This document shows, piece after piece, positions 10,490 to 20,981 of a DNA stretch of 64,000 bases (positions are counted from its first letter, which is position 1; each line of letters begins with the position of its first letter). This DNA is from Immersiella caudata (Eukaryota; Ascomycota; Sordariomycetes; Sordariales; Lasiosphaeriaceae). The notes beneath the pieces were generated by a model, which made no database searches, was not told the DNA's origin, and saw only the letters and a program-made list of their open reading frames with translations. The translations under genes were made by a program, and so were the position numbers. Location: NCBI GenBank assembly GCA_030512335.1, contig JAULSU010000006.1, positions 1,116,001-1,180,000 on the forward strand. Reading direction: 5' to 3'.

Positions 10490-12739
10490 ATGTCGGCACT
10501 GCAGAGCACATATTCGTACAGCCCTCTGCCATCGCTGACGTCAACTCGACTGGTCGAGTTCGTCAGGACAGCTCAGCCTGGAGGCAGCATTCGCATTGCT
10601 CTCCGGACCTTCGACTTGAGCTCTTTACCCCCTTTCCAAGCACTCTCTTACACTTGGGGCGACCCGCGATGTCCCCATCTCGACGCGGGCCGAGAAACAG
10701 ACTACCTTGAGGCCAAGCACGTAATCGAGTGCGGCGGACAGCGTTTCATGGTGCGTCGCAATCTCTTGGATGCATTGAAGATGCTCTCCACCCACCCAGA
10801 CATCATTTCGCCCTTTGTCTGGATCGACGCCATCTGCATCGACCAAAGCAACCTCCAGGAGCGATCATCCCAAGTCCAGATGATGGCAAGCATATACGGA
10901 GCCGCTGAACGAGTTGTCGGCTGGTTGGGTCCCGCCGATGACACCACGGCCAGCGCCCTGAGTGTCGTTGACCGCCTTTCCGCTGTCGTGCCGCAGCACC
11001 CCCGCTCTGTCGCCGATGTTCAGGATCTAGCGAGAAGATTCGCCGCCATGCAGCTTACCGAGGCCGACTTCTTTGCGCCGCAGTCGTATGGGCAGAAACT
11101 TGGAACGCAGTGCATCACCAAAGCAGACTGGCTTGCCTGGCTTGCGTTGCTCTATCGCCCCTATTTCGAGCGCGCCTGGATTGTCCAGGAAGTCACGTTT
11201 GCGCGGCGACTAGTTCTGGTCTGCGGCGACCGGGCGATCCGGTGGGAAACCTTTGCCTCCAGTTGCTTTGTTATCATGGTTGTGCCGCTTTGGTTGGGCT
11301 TGCTCAGCCAGGAGCACATTCGTTCTTGGCTGCCCCCAGGCTCTCCCGAGTGGCCTCGCTTCCACCGGCTGGCAGAACCTCATGGCATCGTCACCTTTCC
11401 GCTCGCTGCCTTCGGGCTGGCCAAGTTGAGAGCTTATTCGAGAGGACTTGTTGCCGACGATAAGACCCAAACCCCGGCAAATCACGCATTACGAGCACTC
11501 TTGGAGGAATACCGTGCCACTGTAGCGTCCGACCCGCGCGACAAGCTGTTTGCGTTTTACGCTCTCGCAGACCATAGGAAAGAGCCGTTCCTCCATCCTG
11601 TTGCCACAGGAGTCATGGTTGCGGATTACCAGCTACCGGTTGAGGCCGTCTACATCCGCTTCGCGAGGCTCATGTTGTTGGCCTACGGCAGTCTTCGAAT
11701 TCTCAAAAGCCGCGAGCTGGATGACGTCCGCAAGCTAAAGTCGCTTCCCTCGTGGGTTCCCGACTGGAGCGTCATGCAATTTCCGCAGCCAATGCAGGAG
11801 ACTTGTGCTCGGTGGGAAGCGTGCGGCCGAGAAAATTGGGTTCCTGATGGTCGGTCGCTGGATGACCCCCTGTTGTCGGTTCAAGGGCGGCGCGTGGGGA
11901 CGGTGGAACAAGTTGCCATGTCGGGCATGGATGCGCCGCCGGCATCGTTGCAGTGGGGGAGCATATTTTCTTTGCTGCAAGGGGTCCCGTGGCAGCGGTT
12001 TGTGGATGACCGGCTGCTTGATGCAAATTTGGCGCCGATTGACAACGGCGACGGAAGGCTCGACTTGGAGTCCCTGCCAACCCGCGTCGAGGTTCTTGCG
12101 CGGACGGTTGCTCGCGACGTTTTGGGCTCGCAGACGCCTGCGCCGGTTGACTCGCTCTGTAACGAGTTTCTCGCATTCGCAGCCGAAAAGTGCGTTAGGG
12201 CGATGGGTTTGGGATCGGTTCGACCGGCCAAAGGCAACGCCTGGAATGTGAAGACGTGGCGGTCTCGCCTCACCGGACGCCCCTCAGCCGTCACCGCGTA
12301 CGAGTTTGCCGAAGATGACCGCCGACTAAAACCCATACTGGAGGTCTTCGAGTCCGAACCAAGGGGCTCGAGATTCAGCTTTGAGGCGCTGTGGGAAAGG
12401 GTGGAGGAACAGGGCAACCAAGTTGCCGTGAATGGATTCGCAGCCCACAGCAGCGCCGATCCACTGATGAAGGCGTGCACCCAGTTCAAGAGGCAATCAG
12501 AGCTGAGTCTCAGCTGCAGGGTGGTCTTTCGTACCAGCGGCGGCCTCCTCCTGGGAACTGGGCCAGCCAATACCCAGCCTGGAGACGAGGTGTGGGTTCT
12601 GTCAGGAGCTGACACGCCCGTTATTCTCCGCCCGTCTTCACGGAATCACCGTTTCTTAGGCGACGCCTATGTATATGGAATGATGAACGGACAAGCACTA
12701 AGACAATTTCCTATAGTATACAACCTTCTTTTGGAGTAG
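10490..12739 (+). CDS. HET-domain protein (heterokaryon incompatibility type)
   Basis: A 749 aa single-exon protein with a classical HET domain near the N-terminus. FQALSYTWGDP is at residues 49-59, FVWIDAICIDQ at 109-119, MASIYGAAERVVGWLG at about 132-147, and YFERAWIVQEV at 225-235; DPRDKLFAFYALAD follows near 345. HET proteins take part in fungal allorecognition and the programmed death of fused cells, usually fired by a partner. No NACHT, ankyrin or WD40 partner domain is fused here. The start at 10490 is chosen because it places MSALQ about 50 residues before the first HET motif; the frame is open further upstream but only from a TTG. The C-terminal 400 residues are not recognisable. Confidence 0.92.
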   Translation: MSALQSTYSYSPLPSLTSTRLVEFVRTAQPGGSIRIALRTFDLSSLPPFQALSYTWGDPRCPHLDAGRETDYLEAKHVIECGGQRFMVRRNLLDALKMLSTHPDIISPFVWIDAICIDQSNLQERSSQVQMMASIYGAAERVVGWLGPADDTTASALSVVDRLSAVVPQHPRSVADVQDLARRFAAMQLTEADFFAPQSYGQKLGTQCITKADWLAWLALLYRPYFERAWIVQEVTFARRLVLVCGDRAIRWETFASSCFVIMVVPLWLGLLSQEHIRSWLPPGSPEWPRFHRLAEPHGIVTFPLAAFGLAKLRAYSRGLVADDKTQTPANHALRALLEEYRATVASDPRDKLFAFYALADHRKEPFLHPVATGVMVADYQLPVEAVYIRFARLMLLAYGSLRILKSRELDDVRKLKSLPSWVPDWSVMQFPQPMQETCARWEACGRENWVPDGRSLDDPLLSVQGRRVGTVEQVAMSGMDAPPASLQWGSIFSLLQGVPWQRFVDDRLLDANLAPIDNGDGRLDLESLPTRVEVLARTVARDVLGSQTPAPVDSLCNEFLAFAAEKCVRAMGLGSVRPAKGNAWNVKTWRSRLTGRPSAVTAYEFAEDDRRLKPILEVFESEPRGSRFSFEALWERVEEQGNQVAVNGFAAHSSADPLMKACTQFKRQSELSLSCRVVFRTSGGLLLGTGPANTQPGDEVWVLSGADTPVILRPSSRNHRFLGDAYVYGMMNGQALRQFPIVYNLLLE

Positions 12740-13967
12740 GCACGGCACCAATCGGATTTTATTGAGTTTTTTTTGAGTTTTTTTTGAGTTTTTTTTTGAG
12801 TTTTTGGTCTGCAGTTCGCCACCAACACGGTTGCCACGCACTGCAATGGTATAGGCTCCCTGCCGTTTATCAAGCTGTTCTACAATGCCATACCCGGTGT
12901 TGAGGTATAGTTCGCGGGTTGGGATGATTCACAATAGGATTTGGGCGTCTAGTTTACGAATACGAGGTGTGGAACTCTATATCGACTTTCATTAATGTAC
13001 ACCATAATGATAACTTTTTGTCTCAATCCTCAAGGAGTCAGCCGTGGGTGTCTATCTACTTTATACACCCTTACCACTATCCCTAAGGTGTATTCCAGAT
13101 CCTCTCCGTCACTCCCCTCCATTCTGCACGTATCATTCATGCGGACAGCCCGAACGGCCCTGCTAAAGATGCTGTGAGACCAAGAAACCCACCGAATTCT
13201 CATCACGGGAGTATTGCGAGAGTGAAAATGGAATATTTAGATGTTGGCTGGGGTGAGAAATGTTCGTACCAGCAGGGTTGTTTGCAAGTTATGCAGTGGA
13301 GTCGGCGCCAATCCGAGACATTATTGTATTTGACTAATGACGGTTCGGTTCCGTCCTCCAATCTCCGTCTCGGCAAGCCGCGTTGAAGCAGCACAAACTG
13401 TCCATCAACCGTAGCGAGCAGGGTAATTGTCGCAATGCTTCCTCGTCAAGGAGAAGTTGGGATCGGGATTGCTAAGTGATGAGTGTGAAAAACGCGCTCT
13501 CAAGGTCTGAATTTGCCGTCCGTTCAAAAGCTTGGTGCATCGAATCGCTGGGTACAGGGCGCTCAAAGTCAGAAATTATCCCACTTAATTCTTGCAAGGT
13601 CTCTTGGCCGGCTTAACTCGCTCCATCCTCGGTGACCTGTTGCCATCATCCCTTCCCCTTAGTACACAACACACCACCCCCTTGTTCGACTTGTTAATAA
13701 TTATGACCTCTGCATTGAGTACTTAAAGTAACAACAGCTAATTGGACACAAAAGAAGGATTCAGCAGCATTGTGGGCTGGAAAACCAAAGAAACGCTAGC
13801 GCGACTGTCCGATGCTACAAGACCAAAGAGAAACGAGGGCTTGATCAAATTCAGCCCTCGTTTAATGAGAAGGCACGGTTGAAAATGGATAGTTATTTGG
13901 ACTTGCTGTAGTATCGCGAGTCTGAGACATCTGCTAGGAAGAAAGAAATACGTAAGGAATTTCGGCC
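12740..13967. other. Intergenic, convergent
   Basis: Lies between the 3' ends of the HET gene and the minus-strand gene at 13968. It starts with a T8GAG minisatellite (12757-12805). Nothing else is supported. Confidence 0.5.
12757..12805. repeat. (TTTTTTTTGAG)n minisatellite
   Basis: About four copies of an 11-12 bp T-rich unit ending in GAG, immediately 3' of the HET stop codon. Confidence 0.75.
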
Positions 13968-14780
13968 TCATAGAATTCCCATCTCCACCATAGCGTTCCA
14001 CGCGTCCCTATTGGGCACACCCCGAAAGAGCATTCCGGCCGTATCACCCTGCGTCATTTCCAAATGTACACACACGTCAATTCTCGGCAGAGACTTCAAA
14101 GCCTCCAGGCCAGCACTCCTCCGTTCCTCGTTTTTCCGCACCCATAGCTCCTGTAATGGCTTCAGGGAGTCTTGAGCCAATTCCTTGCGTCCCTTTTCAT
14201 TGAGGATCTTCTCCGCCAGCTCCCATCTCAGACCATAATGTGCTGCAATGCCGTTCAACTCCTCCCACACACCAAGGTCGTTAATGCTAACAAGTAACTT
14301 TTGACCAATCCATTGCCGCGCAACGGGAGGTGTCGGTTGCGTCGGTATGTCGACGGGGACACAAAACCGTTGATAGTCTGTCGGAGACAAAAGCACCTTG
14401 ACCTGGTCGTCCTTGGCTGCGAGTAAGAGTTCAAGAAGCGGACTCCCTTGCTCGGGATCGGTAAGAAGTTCAGGGCTTGCGGTCACCATCTGGCCGATGG
14501 ATAGCGCAAGTTGGTTTTCTGGTGGACTACTCTGAATGATGGGAGCTAGACGTGTGGGTCCAGCGTAGATCCGCTGGAAAACTGGAATTTTGTACTCTCG
14601 CTCCCACAGCTCTTGGCTGGTCCCACTAACGGGCGACTGCGATGCATCGTTTGCGGACGCGGCGGGTACAAAACCCAGATGGGGCACGCGAGTACGGAAT
14701 AGGGCGTTGCTAGAATAGCCGGATATGGATGTGCTGAGAAGCCGGCGTCCTGAACCCGACAAAGAAGCAGGGGCATTCAT
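13968..14780 (-). CDS. Hypothetical protein, family not recognised
   Basis: The first ATG in frame (14780) gives 270 aa. The same frame stays open and coding-like to about 14948, where CTTAG/GG looks like a 3' splice site, so a 5' exon may be missing from this call. The protein is soluble-looking, with no signal peptide or membrane segment from this start. Visible text includes ELWEREYKIPVFQRIYAGP, LLELLLAAKDDQVKVLLSP and ARQWIGQKLLVSINDLGVWE, with an alpha-helical, charged C-terminus. The evenness of composition argues for a real gene; the function is unknown. Confidence 0.6.
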   Translation of the reverse strand: MNAPASLSGSGRRLLSTSISGYSSNALFRTRVPHLGFVPAASANDASQSPVSGTSQELWEREYKIPVFQRIYAGPTRLAPIIQSSPPENQLALSIGQMVTASPELLTDPEQGSPLLELLLAAKDDQVKVLLSPTDYQRFCVPVDIPTQPTPPVARQWIGQKLLVSINDLGVWEELNGIAAHYGLRWELAEKILNEKGRKELAQDSLKPLQELWVRKNEERRSAGLEALKSLPRIDVCVHLEMTQGDTAGMLFRGVPNRDAWNAMVEMGIL

Positions 14781-16862
14781 CTCGGCCCCGTTCGGAAGGG
14801 CTTTGGCCGATTCAAAATAGGTAGAATGAGTCGTTGAAGGAAATAAATGCAGGTCTTGAGAGTTTCGGCGAGTCTGGTGTACTTCATTGCAACGTTCGTA
14901 GGGGTTGATATAATCCGTCAAGGGGCAGCCCAAGATGAAGCAGGCTCCCTAAGGCTGTGCGCACTGACACTACTTTGCCTGGGATGCTGCTCAGCCTCTT
15001 CACCGCCCTGATACCCCTTGATTCCTGCGCCTCAGCTGCAATACAACTCTAACAAGGCCGATGTAATTTCCCACCTCGGCGCTTCCTCGATCGCTAAGGA
15101 AATCTCACATCAGGTCACCTAGGTCTGCCAAACGTCTGAAACCCCCCTTCAACTCACTGCACAGCACCCAAGGCCGTCGTGATCAATAACACCAAAACAG
15201 CAATCCAGAGGATGCCCCACAGAGGACCGTTCCTCTGAACATGCCACCACCAACAAATCAAAACTGGTTTCGCCTCGCCAAAGCTTCTGCCGTCGAACGC
15301 ATCAATAGGAGCCCACAGTCATGTGAGGGAACCGTGGAAAGAGAGTGGGGAAGCTTCGGTCTTGGCGCTAGGAGTCATGAGATATCGCTTGTCGGTTGAC
15401 GTAGTCGCTTTGGTTTACAGCTCTTATTTTCCTGCGTCCCCTTCACGACCTGCGGCCGCGGAGGCCATCTTGGCACCGGGTGTGAAGTTTGTAAGATTAT
15501 TCATGCTAAGAATAGGTCACGGGCTGACTGGAAATGTTGCGCATTTTTGCAGTATGAGGACAGACCGATATTGTCGTCATTCCCCGTGATACCGCCGAGC
15601 CTCCTGGACGAAACCATCCCAATTTTGCAGCTGGTTTACGAAATAGTTCCCATAGAAGACCTGCTGCGTAGATTACAAAAGGACCGAGACATGGAAAAAT
15701 AAAAAAATAAAGCCTTGGATGGGTATAATAATTTAGGGGAGGGGTGAGATGTTAGTTTTGTGTGCCTATAATATTAAAGTGTTGCGGAAAATGAGGTTAT
15801 GGTACACGGGGTTTGGTTATCAGGATAGCAGTAAGGTAAGTGGATAATACGATGATGAGGGCTTAAGTGGGCCTGTGTAGATACGAAAACGCGAAATTAG
15901 GTTTGAAGTGTTGAGCTAAGCGTTTAGGGCTAATGAAGTGGAAGGGCAGAGGTAGGAGGGCTTCTGCCTAGGTGGCTGGTGGTCCCGGCACCTAGGCGCG
16001 TCCCTGTGATTTTGCGTGAGGGTAGGAGCCTGATGCGATGAAGAAATTCGTTCCTGAAGCATTGAGAGATGGTGTAAAGTGGTGAGGAAGGACGATTTCT
16101 CCTTTTTGGGGTGTTTGCGTGGCGATAACGGCTAAATGCACCAGTAAGCCGATCTTACTAAAGTGCACCGTAATAGGTAACGTTGTCGGGACTGAATTCT
16201 GACTATTAGGTGCTGTTTTTATAAGGACGCCTGAATAAATCGAATTTCGAGGCAAAATGTAAAATCCCTTTCCCATTATCTCTTATGGATCGGTTAAGGC
16301 GTGGGTCTTGCCTAACGCGGCTTAGCTGGGGGATGGCCCCACTTGGGGGTGAGTCCACTCCTTGGGTTCAGACCGCCACCTCGTGCAAAGCGGTTGGAAA
16401 GAGGAAGCCACATTAAGAACGTCTCCTTGAACCCACACACACACGCCGGAAATCTCATAATTGGGGTAATACGCTTGTCCGGCTCAGCTGGAGAGTTGGG
16501 TCGAGAACCAGCAAAGCCGCTCATTCAACTTGTCGCGCAGCAAAGCCATGCCATCGGGCATCATCGGAGCCGGCGATTCGTTCAAGCGGCGGAGTTTCCC
16601 GCTCGACATCCGTTGCTGCCGTGGCTGGATCGGGGCTGAGCTTGGCGCTCTGTAGTTGGCTATGGGTGCCGTCCAATTCTGACGCTAACCCTTTGGGCAC
16701 CAAAAGCGGGGGATAAATCCCCTGAACTCCTGCCAAACTTCACCCTGAAATTCTCCATCTACTGATTGAAGACACACATTCGGCCCCATCTTCGGACAAC
16801 ACGGTCAATTTCCCAGCCAAGTACGGCTTCTCTTCTGTCTGAGCCGGAGGGAGGTTTTTAGG
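14781..16862. other. Intergenic between unrecognised gene and FSH1-type hydrolase
   Basis: Contains a possible small membrane-protein exon at 15154-15318 (minus) and an AT-rich stretch at about 15670-16280 with no coding signal. The promoter of the hydrolase lies at the right end. Confidence 0.45.
15154..15318 (-). other. Possible terminal exon of a small membrane protein
   Basis: A 54-codon open stretch on the minus strand reads LWAPIDAFDGRSFGEAKP, then a Trp-rich segment, then LWGILWIAVLVLLITTALG, a plausible membrane helix, and stops at 15154. There is no ATG. Upstream the frame hits a TGA. GTGAGT overlaps the end, so it could also be an internal exon. Function unknown. Confidence 0.25.
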
Positions 16863-17672
16863 ATGATGACGGCCGACCCCACCCTCGGCTACCCCCGCAT
16901 CCTCTGCCTCCACGGTGGCGGTACGAATGCGGCCATTTTCCGACTCCAGTGCCGGTCGCTGATGGCAAAACTCTCCCAATTCCGCTTCGTATTCGTCGAC
17001 GCCCCGGTACCCTGCCCGCCGCACCCAGCCATCAGTGCCGTCTACGGCGATGCCCACGGACCCTGCTACCGCTGGCTGCGCTACGAGGATGAGCACGAAG
17101 AGGTGGACGCCCAAGAAGCGTCGCGCGCGGTGCTGAAGCAGTGCCGAGATGCCATGGACAACGACGACGACGACGCCGCCGGAGGGGGCACGGGTGAGTG
17201 GGTTGGGCTGCTTGGCTTCTCGCAGGGCGCCAAGATGGCGGCCAGCATCCTCTGGCTGGGCGGGTGGCTGGATCCGCGGCCGCTGCCGAGACCTATGGGA
17301 ATGGACGTTCGATTTCGTTTTGCCGTGCTACTCGCGGCCAGCGCGCCCATCGTGCTTCTCGACCCCACCGGCGCCCTCAAGAGCGAGCTGCCACGCCACG
17401 TGGATACCGCCGACACGGTGAGCATGAGGTTTGGGGACTGGCCGCGCAGCGGCCAAGGCGACCATGCCATGGGGCTGCCCACCCTGCACGTCCATGGGCT
17501 TCAAGATGCATTGCTACCGAAGCAGAGGAAGCTGGTGGAGCTGTACTGTAAACCGGGGACAGCGAGGGTCGTAGAGTGGGGCGGAGGTCACCGGCTCCCT
17601 TTCAAACCTGCGGATGTGCAAACTGTGGCCGACAAGACTATGGAGATGGCACGGGAGGCTGGCGTATTATAG
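16863..17672 (+). CDS. FSH1-family serine hydrolase
   Basis: 269 aa, single exon. Alpha/beta-hydrolase of the FSH1/OVCA2 type (the group that also contains LovG-like thioesterases). The N-terminus ILCLHGGGTNAAIF is the oxyanion-hole strand. GFSQGA places the nucleophile at Ser120, VHGLQD gives Asp215 and GGGHRLP gives His243, a complete triad. RFVFVDAP and the YRWLRYEDE region are typical of the family. It would hydrolyse an ester or thioester of an unknown acyl substrate in the cytosol. No polyketide synthase or other biosynthetic gene is nearby, so the sequence gives no reason to assign it to secondary metabolism. Length is normal. Confidence 0.9.
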   Translation: MMTADPTLGYPRILCLHGGGTNAAIFRLQCRSLMAKLSQFRFVFVDAPVPCPPHPAISAVYGDAHGPCYRWLRYEDEHEEVDAQEASRAVLKQCRDAMDNDDDDAAGGGTGEWVGLLGFSQGAKMAASILWLGGWLDPRPLPRPMGMDVRFRFAVLLAASAPIVLLDPTGALKSELPRHVDTADTVSMRFGDWPRSGQGDHAMGLPTLHVHGLQDALLPKQRKLVELYCKPGTARVVEWGGGHRLPFKPADVQTVADKTMEMAREAGVL

Positions 17673-18683
17673 GCCTGGCATCGGAAAGGCACGGTACTAG
17701 GCCACCAATGGTATGAGATTGCTTCATAAAAGTGAAATCTGCTGTCGAGGACCCTGCACTTTCAAAATGCAGGAGATTAACTAGATTGTCGTCGGATCCG
17801 GGTAAGAGATGAAGGACACATGAACAATTTTGTCATGTTGATGCATGAGAGACATGTTTGCGGCCGGAACTGCCACTTCCGAATGCTGATGGAGGCGCAT
17901 TTTGTCACTTCCACAAACTGGGCCAAGAGGAAAGTTTTTGGCGCTGATTGCCCATTCGTAAGCCAGTCATCAGTATTCCCCCGAGAATGGTTGTGGTTTC
18001 TACTTCTCGGCTTGTAGATGCTCTGGCTGGCGTCGGCTTATTCCCGTTACCAGAACATTTCTATAGAGACCTTGAGATTAATAGATCCGGAGGAGTGTTG
18101 ACGGAAGTCGGCGAGCAGGTGTTGCTGCTGGTTGTGCACGTAGTATGAGCACTCGCTGCGACCGGTGGCTGTGGATGAGGGTGGAGGAGTTGGCTCGTCG
18201 AGCAAAATGCCGTCGCCGACAGAGGTTGCGTTTGCCAAGGGCTTTGATCCCCTGGAGGGAGGCATCACCTTTAACAGGAAGGCCCTTAAGGTCTTTTAGT
18301 GAGTGGACTGAGGTGCTGACGGACCAGATTGTTGCTACCGAGTACAGCCTGTAGGTGCCTTGGTTGGAGTTTCCTAAAACTGAGAGAGAGAGATTCAATT
18401 TTTGAAGGAAAGAATCCAGATTTCGCCTAATATTCGCATGGAGGGAGTTTTGAGCGACCGTCTGGAATAATGCGACTCTCCGTTTGCGTCGGCCGCTGGA
18501 GTGTGGGTAACGGGCAAACGTTGCCGTTCGGTCGCGGAGCGGAGAAATTTTGCCGACCCCTCATGTTGGATGCCTAGATAGACGATCCCACTGCTAATGA
18601 TGATTCAAACCCCGCTCCAAGATAGATTCCACAACATCGAGACATTAAGCGTATAAATTCAGCTTTCCCTCAAGATCCCAACG
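17673..18683. other. Intergenic, promoter of third HET gene at right end
   Basis: No coding region is supported. A TATAAAT at about 18652 lies some 30 bp upstream of the HET start codon. Confidence 0.5.
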
Positions 18684-20645
18684 ATGGATCAACACCCCCA
18701 GTACGCGGGTAGTCCGCTTGATCTGGACGACTCGTTCCGTCTGATTCGACTCGAGCCTGGCCAACGAGATGAGCCTATCCAAATCCATCTCGTTAATTCG
18801 TGTCTCAGCCTCAATCAGCACTATGAGGCGCTCTCATACACATGGGGCAACCCAACCACCGTGTCTCAAATTAACGTGGTTAATAATGGTTCCAAGTTTG
18901 CGACCACCATGAGCATCACTGCAAACTGTCACTCTGCCCTCCGGAGATTACGATGTCCCGACCGCCCTCGGACGCTGTGGGTTGATGCTATCTGCATCAA
19001 TCAGTCTTTGATACAAGAGCGCAACCACCAACTTGGGCTGATGACGCGCATCTACCAGGGCGCATCCAGAGTATTGGTTTACCTTGGAGAAAGCGACGGT
19101 GACAGCGACATGGTCATGGAGTGGATACGAGAACTCCATACCCCTTCGGACTTTGGTCGAGGAATCACCACATCTTGGCCCTCAAGACGCGCCGTGCACC
19201 GATTTTTCTCTCGTCCTTGGTTTCGCCGTGTTTGGGTCCTGCAAGAGGTCAAGTTCGCTCGACTGACCACAGTCATCTGTGGAAACCAAGAAGCTGATTG
19301 GGAGAGCTTTTCGACGTTCCAACACTGGACAGTCTTAAGAGCGGAGTACAAACTGCCATACTCGGTTGTGTACACCAGTAAGAAGGCGGATCGTCAGAGC
19401 CTGACGGCGTGGCTAGCTTCCTTGAGCTACGCCCAGCATCTTGCACAGGTGCTCCAAGGCGCTCGGTTGTGCGAGGCAACAGATCCCAGGGATAAGGTTT
19501 TCGCTGTCGTCCCACTCGCAGATTCGGATTACAAAGAAGCAAAGAGGGCCGGGCTCGCTCAGGCGACATCAAATGACAAAAATGACGAAATCCACAATTT
19601 TCCGGCCTCACGAACTATTGACGTGGGCGCCAACTACGGACACTCTGCATGTCGGGTCTTCACAAAGCTCGCTCTTTCGCTCCTTCGCGAACTCGGTTTG
19701 GACGATCTATTGTCGATGGTCCATACTGATGCAAGACGCGGCATCCCCGGGCTTCCATCCTGGGTGCCGGACTGGTCAGTTCAAAGTCTCCCTGTGAAAT
19801 GGGGCATGGAATACTCCGAAGTTCATGCCGGATTCCAGACTCGGGAAGAAGCCCAAGTTGGCAGCGTGAAGCCAACGTGGCGAGTGCGAGACTTGAAAGG
19901 AACCGAAACGACGCCAACAGAACAAGCCCTCCACGTGCCTGCTGTCTGTGTCGGTACCATTACGAAAGCCGGGGCAGTTTGTTGCGTCGATAAAGACTTT
20001 TTGCCCATTGGCCAATGGAAACAACTTGCCCCACAAGACAGAAATGACGAATTATCCGAGTATACAGGCTCACCCTTTGTGTCGGTGCTTTTTGGAGGTC
20101 GCAATAGCTTAAGGTTTGAAATGGTTGTTAATTACATACGAGAGTACAATGGAGAAGTGTTAACTGACAAGGAGAGAAAGACGATTAGCCGGCTGTGTTG
20201 GAGAAAAGAGTGGGGAGACCGCCGAAGCGGATTGAAGCATAAGATGGAGGACGAGTTCACGTTTCGAGTTGTCGACGACGACAACAGCAGCCGCTTGGAA
20301 AGAATGCCACTGCGACCCATCTTTGCCGACAAGAAAACCTTCGGCACCCTAGGCAACCACCTTTTGGATCGGTGTGATGGGAAGAGATTTGTCGTTCTTG
20401 ACACGGGCTTGATGGGACTGACAGTCGGGAGTGCGGATATTGGGGACCAGGTGTGGATTTTGGAGAATGTTACGAGGCCATTTGTTTTTCGAAAGACTGG
20501 CATGCCGGATGTTACAAGTAAGAGTAACACATCCGCATTCATAGGGCCTTCTTGGATTTACGGTGCTATGTTTGGTGAGATTTGGAGGGATGTTGTCAAG
20601 GAACAAGGAGAGGGCAAAACGTTGGGCGAGCTGATTATTGTTTGA
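18684..20645 (+). CDS. HET-domain protein (heterokaryon incompatibility type)
   Basis: 653 aa, single exon. The classical HET signature is complete. YEALSYTWGNP is at residues 47-57, LWVDAICINQ at 98-107, RIYQGASRVLVYLGE at 122-136 and RPWFRRVWVLQEV at 177-189, with ATDPRDKVFAVVPLADS near 270. It is similar in plan to the gene at 10490-12739 but clearly different in sequence, so it is not a recent tandem copy. The C-terminal part contains the usual HET-associated text (GDQVWILENVTRPFVFRK). Expected role: intracellular non-self recognition. The start is supported by a TATA-like box and the distance to the first motif. Confidence 0.92.
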   Translation: MDQHPQYAGSPLDLDDSFRLIRLEPGQRDEPIQIHLVNSCLSLNQHYEALSYTWGNPTTVSQINVVNNGSKFATTMSITANCHSALRRLRCPDRPRTLWVDAICINQSLIQERNHQLGLMTRIYQGASRVLVYLGESDGDSDMVMEWIRELHTPSDFGRGITTSWPSRRAVHRFFSRPWFRRVWVLQEVKFARLTTVICGNQEADWESFSTFQHWTVLRAEYKLPYSVVYTSKKADRQSLTAWLASLSYAQHLAQVLQGARLCEATDPRDKVFAVVPLADSDYKEAKRAGLAQATSNDKNDEIHNFPASRTIDVGANYGHSACRVFTKLALSLLRELGLDDLLSMVHTDARRGIPGLPSWVPDWSVQSLPVKWGMEYSEVHAGFQTREEAQVGSVKPTWRVRDLKGTETTPTEQALHVPAVCVGTITKAGAVCCVDKDFLPIGQWKQLAPQDRNDELSEYTGSPFVSVLFGGRNSLRFEMVVNYIREYNGEVLTDKERKTISRLCWRKEWGDRRSGLKHKMEDEFTFRVVDDDNSSRLERMPLRPIFADKKTFGTLGNHLLDRCDGKRFVVLDTGLMGLTVGSADIGDQVWILENVTRPFVFRKTGMPDVTSKSNTSAFIGPSWIYGAMFGEIWRDVVKEQGEGKTLGELIIV

Positions 20646-20750
20646 TTTGCAAGATGTTCCATCCAAATACACTCACTACAGACTCAGAGACCGGTAGCAG
20701 GCATACCGCACACGGGGATTCGAGCCAATTGATGAGTAGAAACCGCGTGG

Positions 20751-20772
20751 TTTTTTTTTTTTTTTTTTTTTT
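20751..20772. repeat. Poly-T run (22)
   Basis: Homopolymer about 105 bp downstream of the HET stop codon. Confidence 0.8.
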
Positions 20773-20938
20773 GCTGTAGTATGCTATGAAACACCATAGG
20801 TTATTATTTTTAACCTTTTCTCTCGTCATACCCAATTACCTTATCCTGTCAAGCAGATGTATAACAGCCCACAGGAGGAGGGTAGGGTCGGGGCTTCATG
20901 GAACCTGTAAAAGGCCGGGTCAGAAATACCGTACACGG

Positions 20939-20981
20939 AATCGAGGGGGAATCGAGGGGGAATCGAGGGGGAATCGAGAGG
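20939..20981. repeat. AATCGAGGGGG minisatellite
   Basis: Three exact 11 bp units and a partial fourth with one change. Confidence 0.85.

Noticed and set aside
16863..17672. Secondary-metabolite cluster suggested by the LovG-like hydrolase
   Set aside because: No polyketide synthase, peptide synthetase, terpene cyclase or tailoring P450 is in the window.
20717..20735. GGGGATTCGAGCC, resembling a tRNA B box
   Set aside because: No A box or cloverleaf can be formed around it.
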